Positions 9,059-16,419 are shown, counted from the first letter of the stretch. The stretch is DNA of 64,000 nt from Alloacidobacterium sp963823845 (GCA_963823845.1 CAWGND010000014.1:124001-188000), one strand, 5' to 3'. Translations and numbers: made by a program. The notes: a model not told the origin generated them from the letters alone.

Positions 9059-9763
9059 TCAGGCGCTCATTTCCTTTAGCTGGCGGCTGATCTTCAACGT
9101 CGCCTCCGTGGCCCTCTGAACGTCATCGACGCTGAGTCCCGGCGCAATCTCCTCTAGCACGAGTTCGCCAGGCGCTACGCTGATCCAGGCCATTTCTGTA
9201 GCTATGGTGTGGACGACCTTTAACCCGGTAATGGGCAGCGTGCAGTGGCTGAGGATTTTCGGCCTGCCGTCTTTGGTGGTGTGCTCCATCGCGACGATGA
9301 CGCGGCGCGCGCTGGCGACGAGATCCATTGCGCCGCCCATTCCTTTGACCATCTTTCCGGGGATCATCCAGTTAGCCAAGTTGCCCTCTTGGTCGACCTC
9401 CATAGCGCCGAGGATGCTGAGGTCGATGTGGCCGCCGCGAATCATGGCAAACGAATCGGCACTGGAGAAATACGATGTTCCGGGAAGTTCGGTGACGGTT
9501 TCCTTGCCGGCGTTGATCAGATCAGGGTCTTCCATGCCTTCAAGGGGATATGGCCCCACTCCCAGCATGCCGTTTTCAGATTGCAGCACCACTTCGATGC
9601 CGGGCGGAACGTGATTTGCCACCAGCGTGGGCATGCCGATGCCAAGATTCACGTAGTAGCCGTCGCGTAGTTCGCGCGCGACTCGCTTGACGATGCGCTC
9701 CCGCTTGTCGATTTCCTGATGTTTGCCAGGCGTCAGAACACTGGGGTTCGATAAAGTAGACAT
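9059..9763 (-). CDS. scoB: 3-oxoacid CoA-transferase subunit B
   Basis: The beta subunit of succinyl-CoA:3-ketoacid CoA-transferase, 234 residues. It carries the catalytic glutamate motif as VVLQSENGMLGVGPYP. YYVNLGIGMPTLVANHVP, GGHIDLSILGAMEVDQEGNL and MGGAMDLV are further family signatures. The ATG at 9763 (MSTLSNPSVLTPGKHQEID) fits homologues; the longer open frame upstream looks like non-coding sequence. The ribosome site is weak. It is convergent with scoA, about 425 bp away, instead of overlapping it, so the two subunits must be made from separate transcripts. Confidence 0.93.
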   Translation of the reverse strand: MSTLSNPSVLTPGKHQEIDKRERIVKRVARELRDGYYVNLGIGMPTLVANHVPPGIEVVLQSENGMLGVGPYPLEGMEDPDLINAGKETVTELPGTSYFSSADSFAMIRGGHIDLSILGAMEVDQEGNLANWMIPGKMVKGMGGAMDLVASARRVIVAMEHTTKDGRPKILSHCTLPITGLKVVHTIATEMAWISVAPGELVLEEIAPGLSVDDVQRATEATLKISRQLKEMSA

Positions 9764-9779
9764 AGTGGTTGTTTTTGAA

Positions 9780-10076
9780 ATGCCTCCGGTGTTTTTCAAT
9801 CTTCGGGCGCGGTCGCTGGTGCGCGGAACCATTCTAGTCCTCGGAAGCCTGGTGATGGCTCTTCTACTGTCCGGTTTTCCCAATGCGCGGCCCTCTTTGA
9901 AACTGCTCCTTCCGGCTTTCCTGGCGCTCTACGGAACCTACGACACGGCGCGATGCCTTCGATTGCGCTGGAGTTTTTATCATGGCGGAGTGTTGCTTCT
10001 GCTCTACATGGATGTGATGGCGCTGGCGATGATTTTCTTTCTGCTGCTCTATCCATACGAAGGATGGATTCAGTAA
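9780..10076 (+). CDS. Small membrane protein, unknown function
   Basis: A 98-residue protein divergent from scoB, with three hydrophobic segments: GTILVLGSLVMALLLSG, LKLLLPAFLALYGTYD and GGVLLLLYMDVMALAMIFFL. No family is recognised. The ATG at 9780 is only 16 bp from the scoB start, so both promoters would overlap the opposite gene; the ribosome site is weak. It resembles the other small three-helix protein at 8683-9042 in size and topology, though no sequence similarity is evident. Confidence 0.5.
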   Translation: MPPVFFNLRARSLVRGTILVLGSLVMALLLSGFPNARPSLKLLLPAFLALYGTYDTARCLRLRWSFYHGGVLLLLYMDVMALAMIFFLLLYPYEGWIQ

Positions 10077-10190
10077 AACTTGCAGGTCGCAAAGGATTGC
10101 AAACGAAGAATTACATGCAGATCGTGTCAAAAATGCATGAGAAGACAGGTACATGCGGTATGGGAAATGATTAAAGAAAGCAAGCTGAGT

Positions 10191-10207
10191 GTACCGCATA
10201 GCGGTAC
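10191..10207. repeat. 17-bp palindrome GTACCGC-ATA-GCGGTAC
   Basis: Two perfect 7-base arms around ATA. There is no T-run after it and no gene just upstream on the plus strand that needs it as a terminator other than the small gene ending at 10076. It could be an operator or distal activator site for the gene at 10528. Confidence 0.5.
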
Positions 10208-10349
10208 GCATCCGGATCCAAGGACGGTTCGACAGGCGAAAAGTGCGGCCAAAAGACATTTGACAGGTTTTCGGAAGGGATTATTCCCAGTTTGGTGACG
10301 AAAGCTAACTGTCAGCCCATCAATAAGTTACCAGTGGAATCCTGCGGAT

Positions 10350-10375
10350 GTTACGGCTGGTGCCACCATAGTAAC
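10350..10375. promoter_or_regulatory. Nested dyad, possible activator site
   Basis: GTTAC-ggc-TGGTG-c-CACCA-ta-GTAAC: inner perfect TGGTG/CACCA arms and outer GTTAC/GTAAC arms. It is placed about 50 bp upstream of the -24 element, so it could bind an enhancer-binding protein acting on the sigma-54-like promoter. The function is inferred from symmetry and spacing only. Confidence 0.4.
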
Positions 10376-10426
10376 GCACCAACATAACAAGTTGTTGTTT
10401 CCAAACGGTTTGTCTTCGTTTATCTT

Positions 10427-10443
10427 TTGGCACAACGAATGCA
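10427..10443 (+). promoter_or_regulatory. Sigma-54-like (RpoN) promoter
   Basis: TTGGCACAACGAATGCA matches the RpoN consensus TTGGCACG-N4-TTGCA at all but two positions. GG at 10429-10430 and GC at 10441-10442 have the required -24/-12 spacing. Transcription would start near 10454, leaving a leader of about 74 bases before the ATG at 10528. Confidence 0.5.
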
Positions 10444-10527
10444 TCTACTACTTGCTGATCTGTCCGCCGGAAGTGTGCTTTCGTGTGTTTGCCCCCTGAT
10501 ATCCGGAAATACAAGGAGAGAGTTGTG

Positions 10528-11067
10528 ATGAAAGTTCGGGCCCGTAATTTGTCGTTGGTTGTTTCAGCCTTGATTCTTAACGTTGCATCGGTTCAATCTC
10601 ATGCTGGGCTCACGGGCAGTGATCCGCGTCCGCCGAAGACAGGTATTGTGGTGGCCGGGCTCTCAGGCAGCGATCCGCGTCCGCCGAAGACAGGTGTTGT
10701 GGTAGCCGGGCTCACGGGCAGCGATCCGCGTCCGCCGAAGACAGGTGTTGTGGTAGCCGGGCTCACAGGCAGCGATCCGCGTCCGCCGAAGACAGGCGTT
10801 GTGGTAGCCGGGCTCACAGGCAGCGACCCGCGTCCACCGAAGACAGGCGTTGTGGTAGCCGGGCTCACAGGCAGCGACCCGCGTCCACCGAAGACAGGTG
10901 TTGTGGTAGCCGGGCTCACAGGCAGCGATCCGCGTCCACCGAAGACAGGTGTTGTGGTAGCTGGGCTCACAGGCAGCGATCCGCGCCCGCCGAAGACTGG
11001 CGTTGTGGTAGCCGGACTCACGGGCAGCGACCCGCGCCCGCCCAAAACTGGAAGAACGGCAGCCTGA
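10528..11067 (+). CDS. Secreted protein made of nine tandem 17-residue repeats
   Basis: A 179-residue protein of unknown family. Residues 1-26 (MKVRARNLSLVVSALILNVA...SHA) are a typical Sec signal peptide. The whole remainder is nine units of GLTGSDPRPPKTGVVVA with no linker or other domain. Unit 1 has Ile in place of the first Val of VVV, unit 2 has Ser for Thr at position 3, and unit 9 ends RTAA. The many other differences between copies are synonymous, which argues for selection on the peptide. Each unit boundary reads VVA|GL, which fits the -3/-1 rule of signal peptidase I just as SHA|GL does at the leader. Each unit has a polar, Pro-rich part (SDPRPPKTG) and a short hydrophobic strand (VVVAGL). 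AAGGAGAG lies eight bases before the ATG. It could be a polyprotein of secreted peptides or a repetitive surface/matrix protein; the sequence does not decide. Confidence 0.8.
   Translation: MKVRARNLSLVVSALILNVASVQSHAGLTGSDPRPPKTGIVVAGLSGSDPRPPKTGVVVAGLTGSDPRPPKTGVVVAGLTGSDPRPPKTGVVVAGLTGSDPRPPKTGVVVAGLTGSDPRPPKTGVVVAGLTGSDPRPPKTGVVVAGLTGSDPRPPKTGVVVAGLTGSDPRPPKTGRTAA
10606..11064 (+). repeat. 51-bp tandem repeat array, nine copies
   Basis: 459 bp = 9 x 51 bp, in frame with the gene at 10528 and covering its entire mature coding part. Copies differ at third codon positions (aca/acg, gat/gac, ccg/cca, cgt/cgc, ggt/ggc, gcc/gct) and rarely elsewhere. Because the period is divisible by three, the opposite strand is open too. 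Confidence 0.97.
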
Positions 11068-11117
11068 GTTTCTTATAAAGTGCTGAACTGATCTGACCCC
11101 GGGAGTAATATCGTGCT

Positions 11118-11891
11118 GTGAATGTATCTCTCACAGCGCAATTCTTGTGGGCGGCGGGCTTCATCGAGCACGCTGTCCTCCTGGTGGTATTGCTCATGCG
11201 CGGGCGCTGGAGAACATTTCCTGTTTTCACCGCGCTGATCGGCTTTAATGCATTCCGCACGCTTCTTCTTGTAGTCCTCTATAAATACAGTAGTCAGGCG
11301 CAATACTCGTACGCCTATTGGGGTGCAGGTTTCCTAGATCTTGCCCTGCAGATCGCCGTCATCCTTGAACTTGCGCGAGTCGTTCTGAAGCCGACTGGCA
11401 CATGGGTGCAGGATGCCAAAAGGCAGTTTCTACTGTACGGTCTTGCCGGAGCGGCGGTTGCAGCAGCGATTGCCTATTCGATTAACCCCAGCTCACTAGG
11501 TCCCCTGGATTTCTGGATCGAGAAGGGGGAGTTGTTTTCGGCCATGCTCACCCTGGAACTGTTTGCCGCGATGCTTTTTGCTTCCACGCGCCTGGGCCTC
11601 CTCGGAACCAGCCACGTGATGCGGCTTGGCCAGGGATGGGCCATCTGGGCGATTGTGGATTTGTTCGCGGAAGGCATCTATAGCCACTTTGGGCCAGAGT
11701 GGCGCAACGACCTTCCGGATACCGTCAGAATTATCGTCTACCAGGCGGTGACTATTTACTGGATAATAACCCTATGGCGTTCTGAACCAAAACGTCGTAC
11801 ACTTTCAACTGAAATGCAGTCCTACTTGGACGGCATTCATGTACAATTGCAGTCTGAACTGGAACGAGTAAGCAGTATCGAGAAACCTTAA
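11118..11891 (+). CDS. Seven-helix membrane protein, unknown function
   Basis: A 257-residue integral membrane protein with about seven hydrophobic segments, e.g. FLWAAGFIEHAVLLVVLLM, FLDLALQIAVILELARVVL, GYGLAGAA-like helix four and VYQAVTIYWIITLW near the end. A polar C-terminal tail of about 40 residues follows. The start is GTG at 11118; a GGGAG lies about 13 bases upstream. It sits 50 bp after the repeat-protein gene and 8 bp before the next gene, so all three may form one transcript. No domain is recognised; a role connected to the repeat protein is only a guess from position. Confidence 0.65.
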   Translation: MNVSLTAQFLWAAGFIEHAVLLVVLLMRGRWRTFPVFTALIGFNAFRTLLLVVLYKYSSQAQYSYAYWGAGFLDLALQIAVILELARVVLKPTGTWVQDAKRQFLLYGLAGAAVAAAIAYSINPSSLGPLDFWIEKGELFSAMLTLELFAAMLFASTRLGLLGTSHVMRLGQGWAIWAIVDLFAEGIYSHFGPEWRNDLPDTVRIIVYQAVTIYWIITLWRSEPKRRTLSTEMQSYLDGIHVQLQSELERVSSIEKP

Positions 11892-11899
11892 AACTGCAT

Positions 11900-12427
11900 A
11901 TGGCATATCTCGCGTTAGGTGTGTTCGGTCTGGTTGCGGTCGTTGCGCTCATTTATGCGCAGGCGCGGTCGCACAAGCTTCTTTCCAAGGACTGGCAATC
12001 GCTGGTCACATCGATTGAACCCATGCACATGCGCGGCCTTGAAATGGTTGCGCTCGATCATCTGGAGCCGACAAAGAACCAGCTGCGGCTCGAACCCGAT
12101 GAAATCTGGGGACTGGTTGGCGGCAAGGAAGGTTTGCGGCGGATGGAGCACAACGCCGATCTGATGATCGCTCTGGCTGCGTACGTTCGGAACTGGAACC
12201 ACGACCAAGCCGTTGTCGTTGCCGAACGGATTCGCCACGATTCAATTCAGCTCAAGCGGGCGATACGCCGTATTCGCTGGAGCATGTATATGCGCCGCAG
12301 TCAGATACGCATTCCGTTTTATGTGCATCAGGCGGCTGCCTCATACTATCTGATGACTAAGCGGCTGCTGTCTCTTTATGAGACGAATCAGTACCTTCTC
12401 TACCCTGTGCTAGCGGAAGCCCTGTAA
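11900..12427 (+). CDS. Membrane-anchored protein, unknown function
   Basis: A 175-residue protein with one N-terminal transmembrane helix (AYLALGVFGLVAVVALIYA) and a mainly helical, Arg-rich cytoplasmic part (MIALAAYVRNWNHDQAVVVA, RAIRRIRWSMYMRRSQIR). It begins 8 bp after the preceding membrane protein and is very likely in the same operon. Not recognised as a known family. Confidence 0.65.
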   Translation: MAYLALGVFGLVAVVALIYAQARSHKLLSKDWQSLVTSIEPMHMRGLEMVALDHLEPTKNQLRLEPDEIWGLVGGKEGLRRMEHNADLMIALAAYVRNWNHDQAVVVAERIRHDSIQLKRAIRRIRWSMYMRRSQIRIPFYVHQAAASYYLMTKRLLSLYETNQYLLYPVLAEAL

Positions 12428-12445
12428 TCTCTGTTGCCAGAGATT
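12426..12445. terminator. Hairpin between convergent genes
   Basis: AATCTCTG-TTGC-CAGAGATT, perfect 8-base arms overlapping the TAA stop of the gene ending at 12427 and lying 18 bp beyond the mtnA stop. Without a strong T-run it is only a probable bidirectional terminator. Confidence 0.45.
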
Positions 12446-12462
12446 ATGGGCTTTTCCACCTG

Positions 12463-13521
12463 TCACCTTGCAGCGGGAATCCCTTCCAATTCAGCTAATG
12501 TTTCTGTGTACGGAGCGCGCAGCACGCCGCGTTCTGTAATGATCGCGCTGACGTATTTTGCCGGCGTTACGTCAAAGGCTGGATTCTCGATGCCTACGCC
12601 GTGCGGCGTGAGCTGTTTTCCGGCATGGTGGGTGACTTCGATCTGGGCGCGCTGTTCGATGGGAATTCCATCGCCGGTTGGGGTGGCGAGATCGATGGTG
12701 GACCATGGTGCAGCAACGTAAAACGGAATGCCGTGCTCTTTGGCCACAATCGCTACGCTGTAGGTTCCGATCTTGTTGGCCACGTCACCGTTGGCGGCGA
12801 TGCGGTCTGCACCTACAATCACCGCGCGAATCTTTCCCTGTCGCATGAGGCTGGCAGCCATGTTGTCGCAGAGGACCGTCGTCGGAATGCCGTCGTGCAT
12901 TAACTCCCAAGCAGTGAGGCGCGCGCCCTGCAGGAACGGGCGGGTTTCATCGGCATAGACGTGAATGGCATGGCCGCGTTCGACCGCTGCTCGGATGACG
13001 CCGAGGGCGGTGCCGTAGCCGCAAGTGGCCAGCGCTCCTGCATTACAGTGCGTGAGCACTCCGCCGGTCTCGGGCAGTAGGGAGGCTCCGTTTGCGCCCA
13101 TGGTTTTGCAGGCGGCGATGTCGTCGCCGTACATGAGCTGGGCTTCTTTGATCAGATCTGGAGCAATTGATTCACGGGTGGCTCCCGATTGCGATGCCAG
13201 CACAGAAAAACGCTCGCGCATCCGGGAAATGGCCCAGAAGAGGTTCACAGCGGTGGGACGCGTTGCTGCAAGCGTGCTACAGATGGCGTCGAACTCCCTG
13301 GTCAGATCGGAGATCGTTGCGGCGCTGCTCCGTTTCACTCCCAGAGCGACGCCCATTGCAGCGGAAACGCCGATCGCCGGCGCGCCGCGCACAACCATCG
13401 TGGTGATTACGTCGGCTACCTGCTGGTAGCTGGTGGCCAGCACGTAGGTTTCTTCAAGCGGAAGCTTTGTCTGATCGAGGAAGCGGACGCCGTCCGGGGT
13501 CCATTCAAGTGTAGGAATCAT
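12463..13521 (-). CDS. mtnA: S-methyl-5-thioribose-1-phosphate isomerase
   Basis: A 352-residue enzyme of the methionine salvage pathway that converts methylthioribose-1-phosphate to methylthioribulose-1-phosphate in the cytoplasm. Family features in order: VVRGAPAIGVSAAMGVALG (about 43-61), GALATCGYGTALGVIRAA with the catalytic cysteine, DETRPFLQGARLTAWEL, and VGADRIAANGDVANKIGTY with the catalytic Asp. The length is normal. No other salvage genes are adjacent. Confidence 0.96.
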   Translation of the reverse strand: MIPTLEWTPDGVRFLDQTKLPLEETYVLATSYQQVADVITTMVVRGAPAIGVSAAMGVALGVKRSSAATISDLTREFDAICSTLAATRPTAVNLFWAISRMRERFSVLASQSGATRESIAPDLIKEAQLMYGDDIAACKTMGANGASLLPETGGVLTHCNAGALATCGYGTALGVIRAAVERGHAIHVYADETRPFLQGARLTAWELMHDGIPTTVLCDNMAASLMRQGKIRAVIVGADRIAANGDVANKIGTYSVAIVAKEHGIPFYVAAPWSTIDLATPTGDGIPIEQRAQIEVTHHAGKQLTPHGVGIENPAFDVTPAKYVSAIITERGVLRAPYTETLAELEGIPAAR

Positions 13522-13573
13522 GTTAATTACAGTTTACAGGGCCCAGGGCGCAGACACAGAGCCAGCGATGTTC

Positions 13574-13906
13574 CTATTTTTTTTCGAGCCCGGAACTCTG
13601 CGACCTGAGTCCTCTGTTTCTGAGCCATTTCGCGACTCCCAGCAAAGAAAGCAGGAAGCCGAAGGGCAGACACATCAGGGCGACAATGAGTGCGAGCCAG
13701 CCTGAGTTGGTATGGGGACCTTGCGTACCGATTCCACCGAAAGCAAATTGCGCGAGTGCGGCCGCCAGGACGCCGGCGGCCAGCGTTCCGCCGCCTGATT
13801 GCAGGAGCTGACGCGTGCCATCGCCCTGCTCCGGCTGAACGGAGAGCTGCTCGTCGCTCTTTGTCAGCGGCTGTTGCTCCGGCGATTGTTCGGTCACAAG
13901 CGGCAT
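13574..13906 (-). CDS. Small two-helix membrane protein
   Basis: A 110-residue protein. A polar N-terminus rich in Gln/Glu is followed by a hydrophobic segment (GGGTLAAGVLAAALAQFAFG) and a second one (WLALIVALMCLPFGFLLSLL) ending in basic residues. The start at 13906 (MPLVTEQSPE) follows the DUF420 stop by 7 bp, so it is the last gene of the CtaB/ABC/DUF420 block. Unknown function; an accessory of oxidase assembly is possible by context. Confidence 0.6.
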   Translation of the reverse strand: MPLVTEQSPEQQPLTKSDEQLSVQPEQGDGTRQLLQSGGGTLAAGVLAAALAQFAFGGIGTQGPHTNSGWLALIVALMCLPFGFLLSLLGVAKWLRNRGLRSQSSGLEKK

Positions 13907-13913
13907 GCTATTC

Positions 13914-14450
13914 CTAGTGCCATGCGGCCAGCATGGCGTACACCACGACCCCGGTGACAGAAACGTAGAGCCAAATCGGGTACGTGTACCGGGCAATCTT
14001 TTTGTGTTGTGGAAAACGGCCTGTCAGCGAAAAGAAAAATGTAATCAGCACCATGGGCAGCGCGACGACGGAGAGCAGCACATGGCTGATAAGCAGTGCG
14101 AGATAGGCGGCGCGGATCGGGCCGTGTCCGGGGAAGACCATTTCACCGTGCAGGGCGTGGTTGGTGGTGTAGCTGACGAGAAAAAGAGAGGAGAAGACAA
14201 AGGCCGTGAGCATCGACGCGCGGTGGGCGGCGATATTGCGTTTCTTGATATAGGAATAGCCGATCACCAGCGCTGTCGCACTCATGGCATTGAACAGGGC
14301 ATTTAGGGCGGGCAGAAAGAGCAGGCGCGAGGCGTACTCCTGTGATGGTGGATGGACATAGACCAGCCAGAGCAGAAAAAGCGTGGCAACGACGCTGATT
14401 CCGATGATGGTTGCGATGGGTGCCCGGCTGGCGGTCTGAGTCGCTTGCAT
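13914..14450 (-). CDS. DUF420 membrane protein (cytochrome oxidase assembly type)
   Basis: A 178-residue protein with five hydrophobic helices. Conserved polar residues sit in or near them: LPALNALFNAMSATALVIGY, AAHRASMLTAFVFSSLFLV and the histidines of YTTNHALHGE and ISHVLLS. This is the DUF420/YozB family; the S. aureus member CtaM is needed for aa3-type oxidase assembly. It is part of a minus-strand run CtaB, ABC ATPase, ABC permease, DUF420, which supports a role in heme-copper oxidase biogenesis. Confidence 0.88.
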   Translation of the reverse strand: MQATQTASRAPIATIIGISVVATLFLLWLVYVHPPSQEYASRLLFLPALNALFNAMSATALVIGYSYIKKRNIAAHRASMLTAFVFSSLFLVSYTTNHALHGEMVFPGHGPIRAAYLALLISHVLLSVVALPMVLITFFFSLTGRFPQHKKIARYTYPIWLYVSVTGVVVYAMLAAWH

Positions 14451-14465
14451 CTGTGTTCGTTCCTG

Positions 14466-14526
14466 AGGGGCTGGGCCCCTTTATATTCCCAACTATTTTT
14501 TGCGAGGGATGAAGCCCTCGCCTACC
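14466..14526. repeat. REP-like double-hairpin element, copy 1
   Basis: Hairpin AGGGGC-TGG-GCCCCT (14466-14480), about 21 bp of A/T-rich spacer, then hairpin GCGAGGG-ATGAAG-CCCTCGC (14502-14521) followed by CTACC. The same two-hairpin order recurs at 16420-16480. It lies between the ABC permease and DUF420 genes. Confidence 0.7.
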
Positions 14527-14540
14527 TTATGCCGCTTGCC

Positions 14541-15371
14541 CTATGCGGCTGGTTTATTCGTTCGGCGGTTGACGATGGCCCACGATGCGGCGAAGGTCAG
14601 CGCGCAGAAGGCGATCGTTACGGCCAGGTTTGCGGTCAGCGAAAATTCAGCGGACTGCCCAGGGAAAAGTGCGATTCGAAGCGCGTCCACACCATAGGTC
14701 AGGGGGTTGAGCCGCATGAGCGTGCGTAGCCAGCTCGATGCTCCGCTGGCAGGGAAGAGTGCGCCCGAAAGCATCCAGAGCGGCAGCAGGATCAGGTTCA
14801 CAATTGCGTGGAAAGCCTGCGGCGAGTCCATGGGCCAGGCGATGGCAAAGCCCAGGGCGGTCAGCTCAAAGCTGATCATGATGATGGTGGCGACGCTGAT
14901 GGCGATGGCTGTCAAATTGAGGTGTACGCCGATCAGCGGTGTGAAGACGAGGAAGACAATTCCCTGAATCGCAGCGAGTGTTGCGCCTCCGAGCACTTTA
15001 CCCAGCACGATGGCTGAGCGATTGACGGGGGCTGCGAGCACTGAAAGCAGGAAGCCTTCGTTACGGTCCTGAATCAGCGACATCATGCTGAAAATCGCGG
15101 TGAAGAGCACGATCATGACGACAGCGCCGGGGAAGAAGTAGCCGAGATACTGTTGAGAGTTTGCGCTTCCACTCCGAAAACTGTGCGCGAAGCCGGAGCC
15201 GAGGACGAACCAGAAGAGCAGTGGCGAAGCGATCACGCCCACGACACGCGCTTTCTGGCGGTAGAAGCGGACGATCTCCCTGAGCCAGAGTGTGTAAGCG
15301 GGCGTCCAGATGCCTACTTTTCTGACTTGCTGGATGCGCGGTGCAGGAGCGGTTGCGGCGATCGTGGCCAT
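14541..15371 (-). CDS. ABC-2 type transporter permease
   Basis: A 276-residue permease of the ABC-2 family with six hydrophobic segments, e.g. VIASPLLFWFVLGSGF, YLGYFFPGAVVMIVLFTAIF, AIQGIVFLVFTPLIGVHL and LNPLTYGVDALRIAL near the C-terminus (the typical NPL motif). RNEGFLLSVLAAPVNRSAI is the usual cytosolic coupling region. It follows the ATPase by 2 bp. Relatives form NatAB/DrrAB-like exporters; in this context it may serve oxidase or heme/copper biogenesis. Confidence 0.93.
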   Translation of the reverse strand: MATIAATAPAPRIQQVRKVGIWTPAYTLWLREIVRFYRQKARVVGVIASPLLFWFVLGSGFAHSFRSGSANSQQYLGYFFPGAVVMIVLFTAIFSMMSLIQDRNEGFLLSVLAAPVNRSAIVLGKVLGGATLAAIQGIVFLVFTPLIGVHLNLTAIAISVATIIMISFELTALGFAIAWPMDSPQAFHAIVNLILLPLWMLSGALFPASGASSWLRTLMRLNPLTYGVDALRIALFPGQSAEFSLTANLAVTIAFCALTFAASWAIVNRRTNKPAA

Positions 15372-15373
15372 GG

Positions 15374-16390
15374 TTATGCGTGCTCCTTTGTTTCTTCCCG
15401 TGGTTCCCTCCAGAAGCGATGACCGGTTCTTTGTATGAAGACGTCTTCGAGGCTCGGCTTGGCGACCGAGATGCCTTCGACCAGTCCCGGGAAGGTTTCG
15501 ACGACATCTGTCACGAACTTGTGGCCCTGCTCGCGTTCGAGACGGACGCCGTTTCCCAGAACTGAGGGCGAGATGATGAAGCGATTGGCGATCTTCTGTG
15601 CGAGGGCTTCGGCGTCTGCTTCACTTGCCGTCTCGAAGGTCACAATGTCGCCGCCTATCTCGGACTTCAGGTCGAATGGCGAACCGAGCGCAACGAGCTT
15701 GCCTTCGTTCAGGATGGCCAGACGGTCGCAGTGCTCGGCTTCTTCCATCAGGTGCGTGGTGACGAGGACGGTCACGCCTTCTTCATCGCGCAGCATGCGC
15801 AGATACTGCCACACGTCGCGTCGCGCACCGGGGTCGAGGCCGGTGGATGGCTCGTCGAGCAATAGGACCGGCGGCGAATGGATGAGCCCCTTTGCCAGTT
15901 CCACGCGGCGCTGCATGCCCCCCGAGAGCGTTTCGACGGCGTCCTTGGCGCGATCCAGCAGGCCGACGCGGGAGAGCACTTCGCAAGTGCGTTCCTTGAG
16001 CTGTGCGCCCTTCAACCCGTACAAATGGCCCTGATGTTTCAGGTTCTCGGCGACGGTCAGCTTGATGTCGAGGCTGCGCGCCTGAAAGACGATGCCGATC
16101 TGCTGGCGGATTTTGTTCGGTTCGCGGGCGGCGTCGAATCCCTGAATCGAAGCTTTACCGGCGGTCGGCACCATGAGCGTCGAGAGGATGCGGAAGAGTG
16201 TTGTCTTGCCGCTGCCGTTGGGACCGAGCAGTCCGAAGATTTCGGCCGGGCGTACGTCGAAGCTGAGGTGGTCAAGGGCGAGGCGCGTGCCGTAGTTGTG
16301 CGTAAGCGCATTGAGGATGATGGGCGCAGGAGCAGTGCTGGTGTTTTTTTTGTTTGTTTCTGGTGCGGTGTGTTCTGTGACTGCTGACAT
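15374..16390 (-). CDS. ABC transporter ATP-binding protein
   Basis: A 338-residue ATPase. Walker A is GLLGPNGSGKTTLFR, the Q-loop follows in GIVFQARSL, the signature is LSGGMQRRVELAKGL, Walker B is LLLDEPSTGLDP and the switch His is in VTTHLMEEAEHCD. A C-terminal extension of about 90 residues (from DIVTFETASEADAEALAQ) is of the DUF4162 type seen in ABC-2 ATPases. The ATG at 16390 was chosen over an upstream TTG. It is paired with the permease 2 bp downstream. Confidence 0.95.
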   Translation of the reverse strand: MSAVTEHTAPETNKKNTSTAPAPIILNALTHNYGTRLALDHLSFDVRPAEIFGLLGPNGSGKTTLFRILSTLMVPTAGKASIQGFDAAREPNKIRQQIGIVFQARSLDIKLTVAENLKHQGHLYGLKGAQLKERTCEVLSRVGLLDRAKDAVETLSGGMQRRVELAKGLIHSPPVLLLDEPSTGLDPGARRDVWQYLRMLRDEEGVTVLVTTHLMEEAEHCDRLAILNEGKLVALGSPFDLKSEIGGDIVTFETASEADAEALAQKIANRFIISPSVLGNGVRLEREQGHKFVTDVVETFPGLVEGISVAKPSLEDVFIQRTGHRFWREPREETKEHA

Positions 16391-16419
16391 AGTTACTTCG
16401 TTAAGTCCCAAGTTGCCTC

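Larger units (their letters stand above)
10077..10527. promoter_or_regulatory. 451-bp regulatory region upstream of the repeat-protein gene
   Basis: No convincing gene. It contains a 17-bp palindrome (10191-10207), a 26-bp nested dyad (10350-10375), an AACAA-G-TTGTT dyad near 10387-10397 and a sigma-54-like -24/-12 element (10427-10443), ending with a strong ribosome site before the ATG at 10528. The dyad at 10350-10375 lies about 80-105 bp upstream of the predicted start of transcription, the usual distance for enhancer-binding proteins. Confidence 0.5.

Noticed and set aside
10080..10298. 72-codon plus-strand frame with several cysteines (CKRRITCRSCQKCMRR)
   Set aside because: No ribosome site, it spans the 17-bp palindrome, and composition is that of non-coding DNA; treated as regulatory region.
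10599..11045. Open minus-strand frame of 148 codons through the repeat array (GGRGSLPVSPATTTPVF units)
   Set aside because: Follows automatically from a repeat period divisible by three; no signal peptide, ribosome site or conserved synonymous pattern on that strand.
10606..11064. CRISPR-like array
   Set aside because: The 51-bp units are contiguous without unique spacers and are in frame with a signal peptide; no cas genes.
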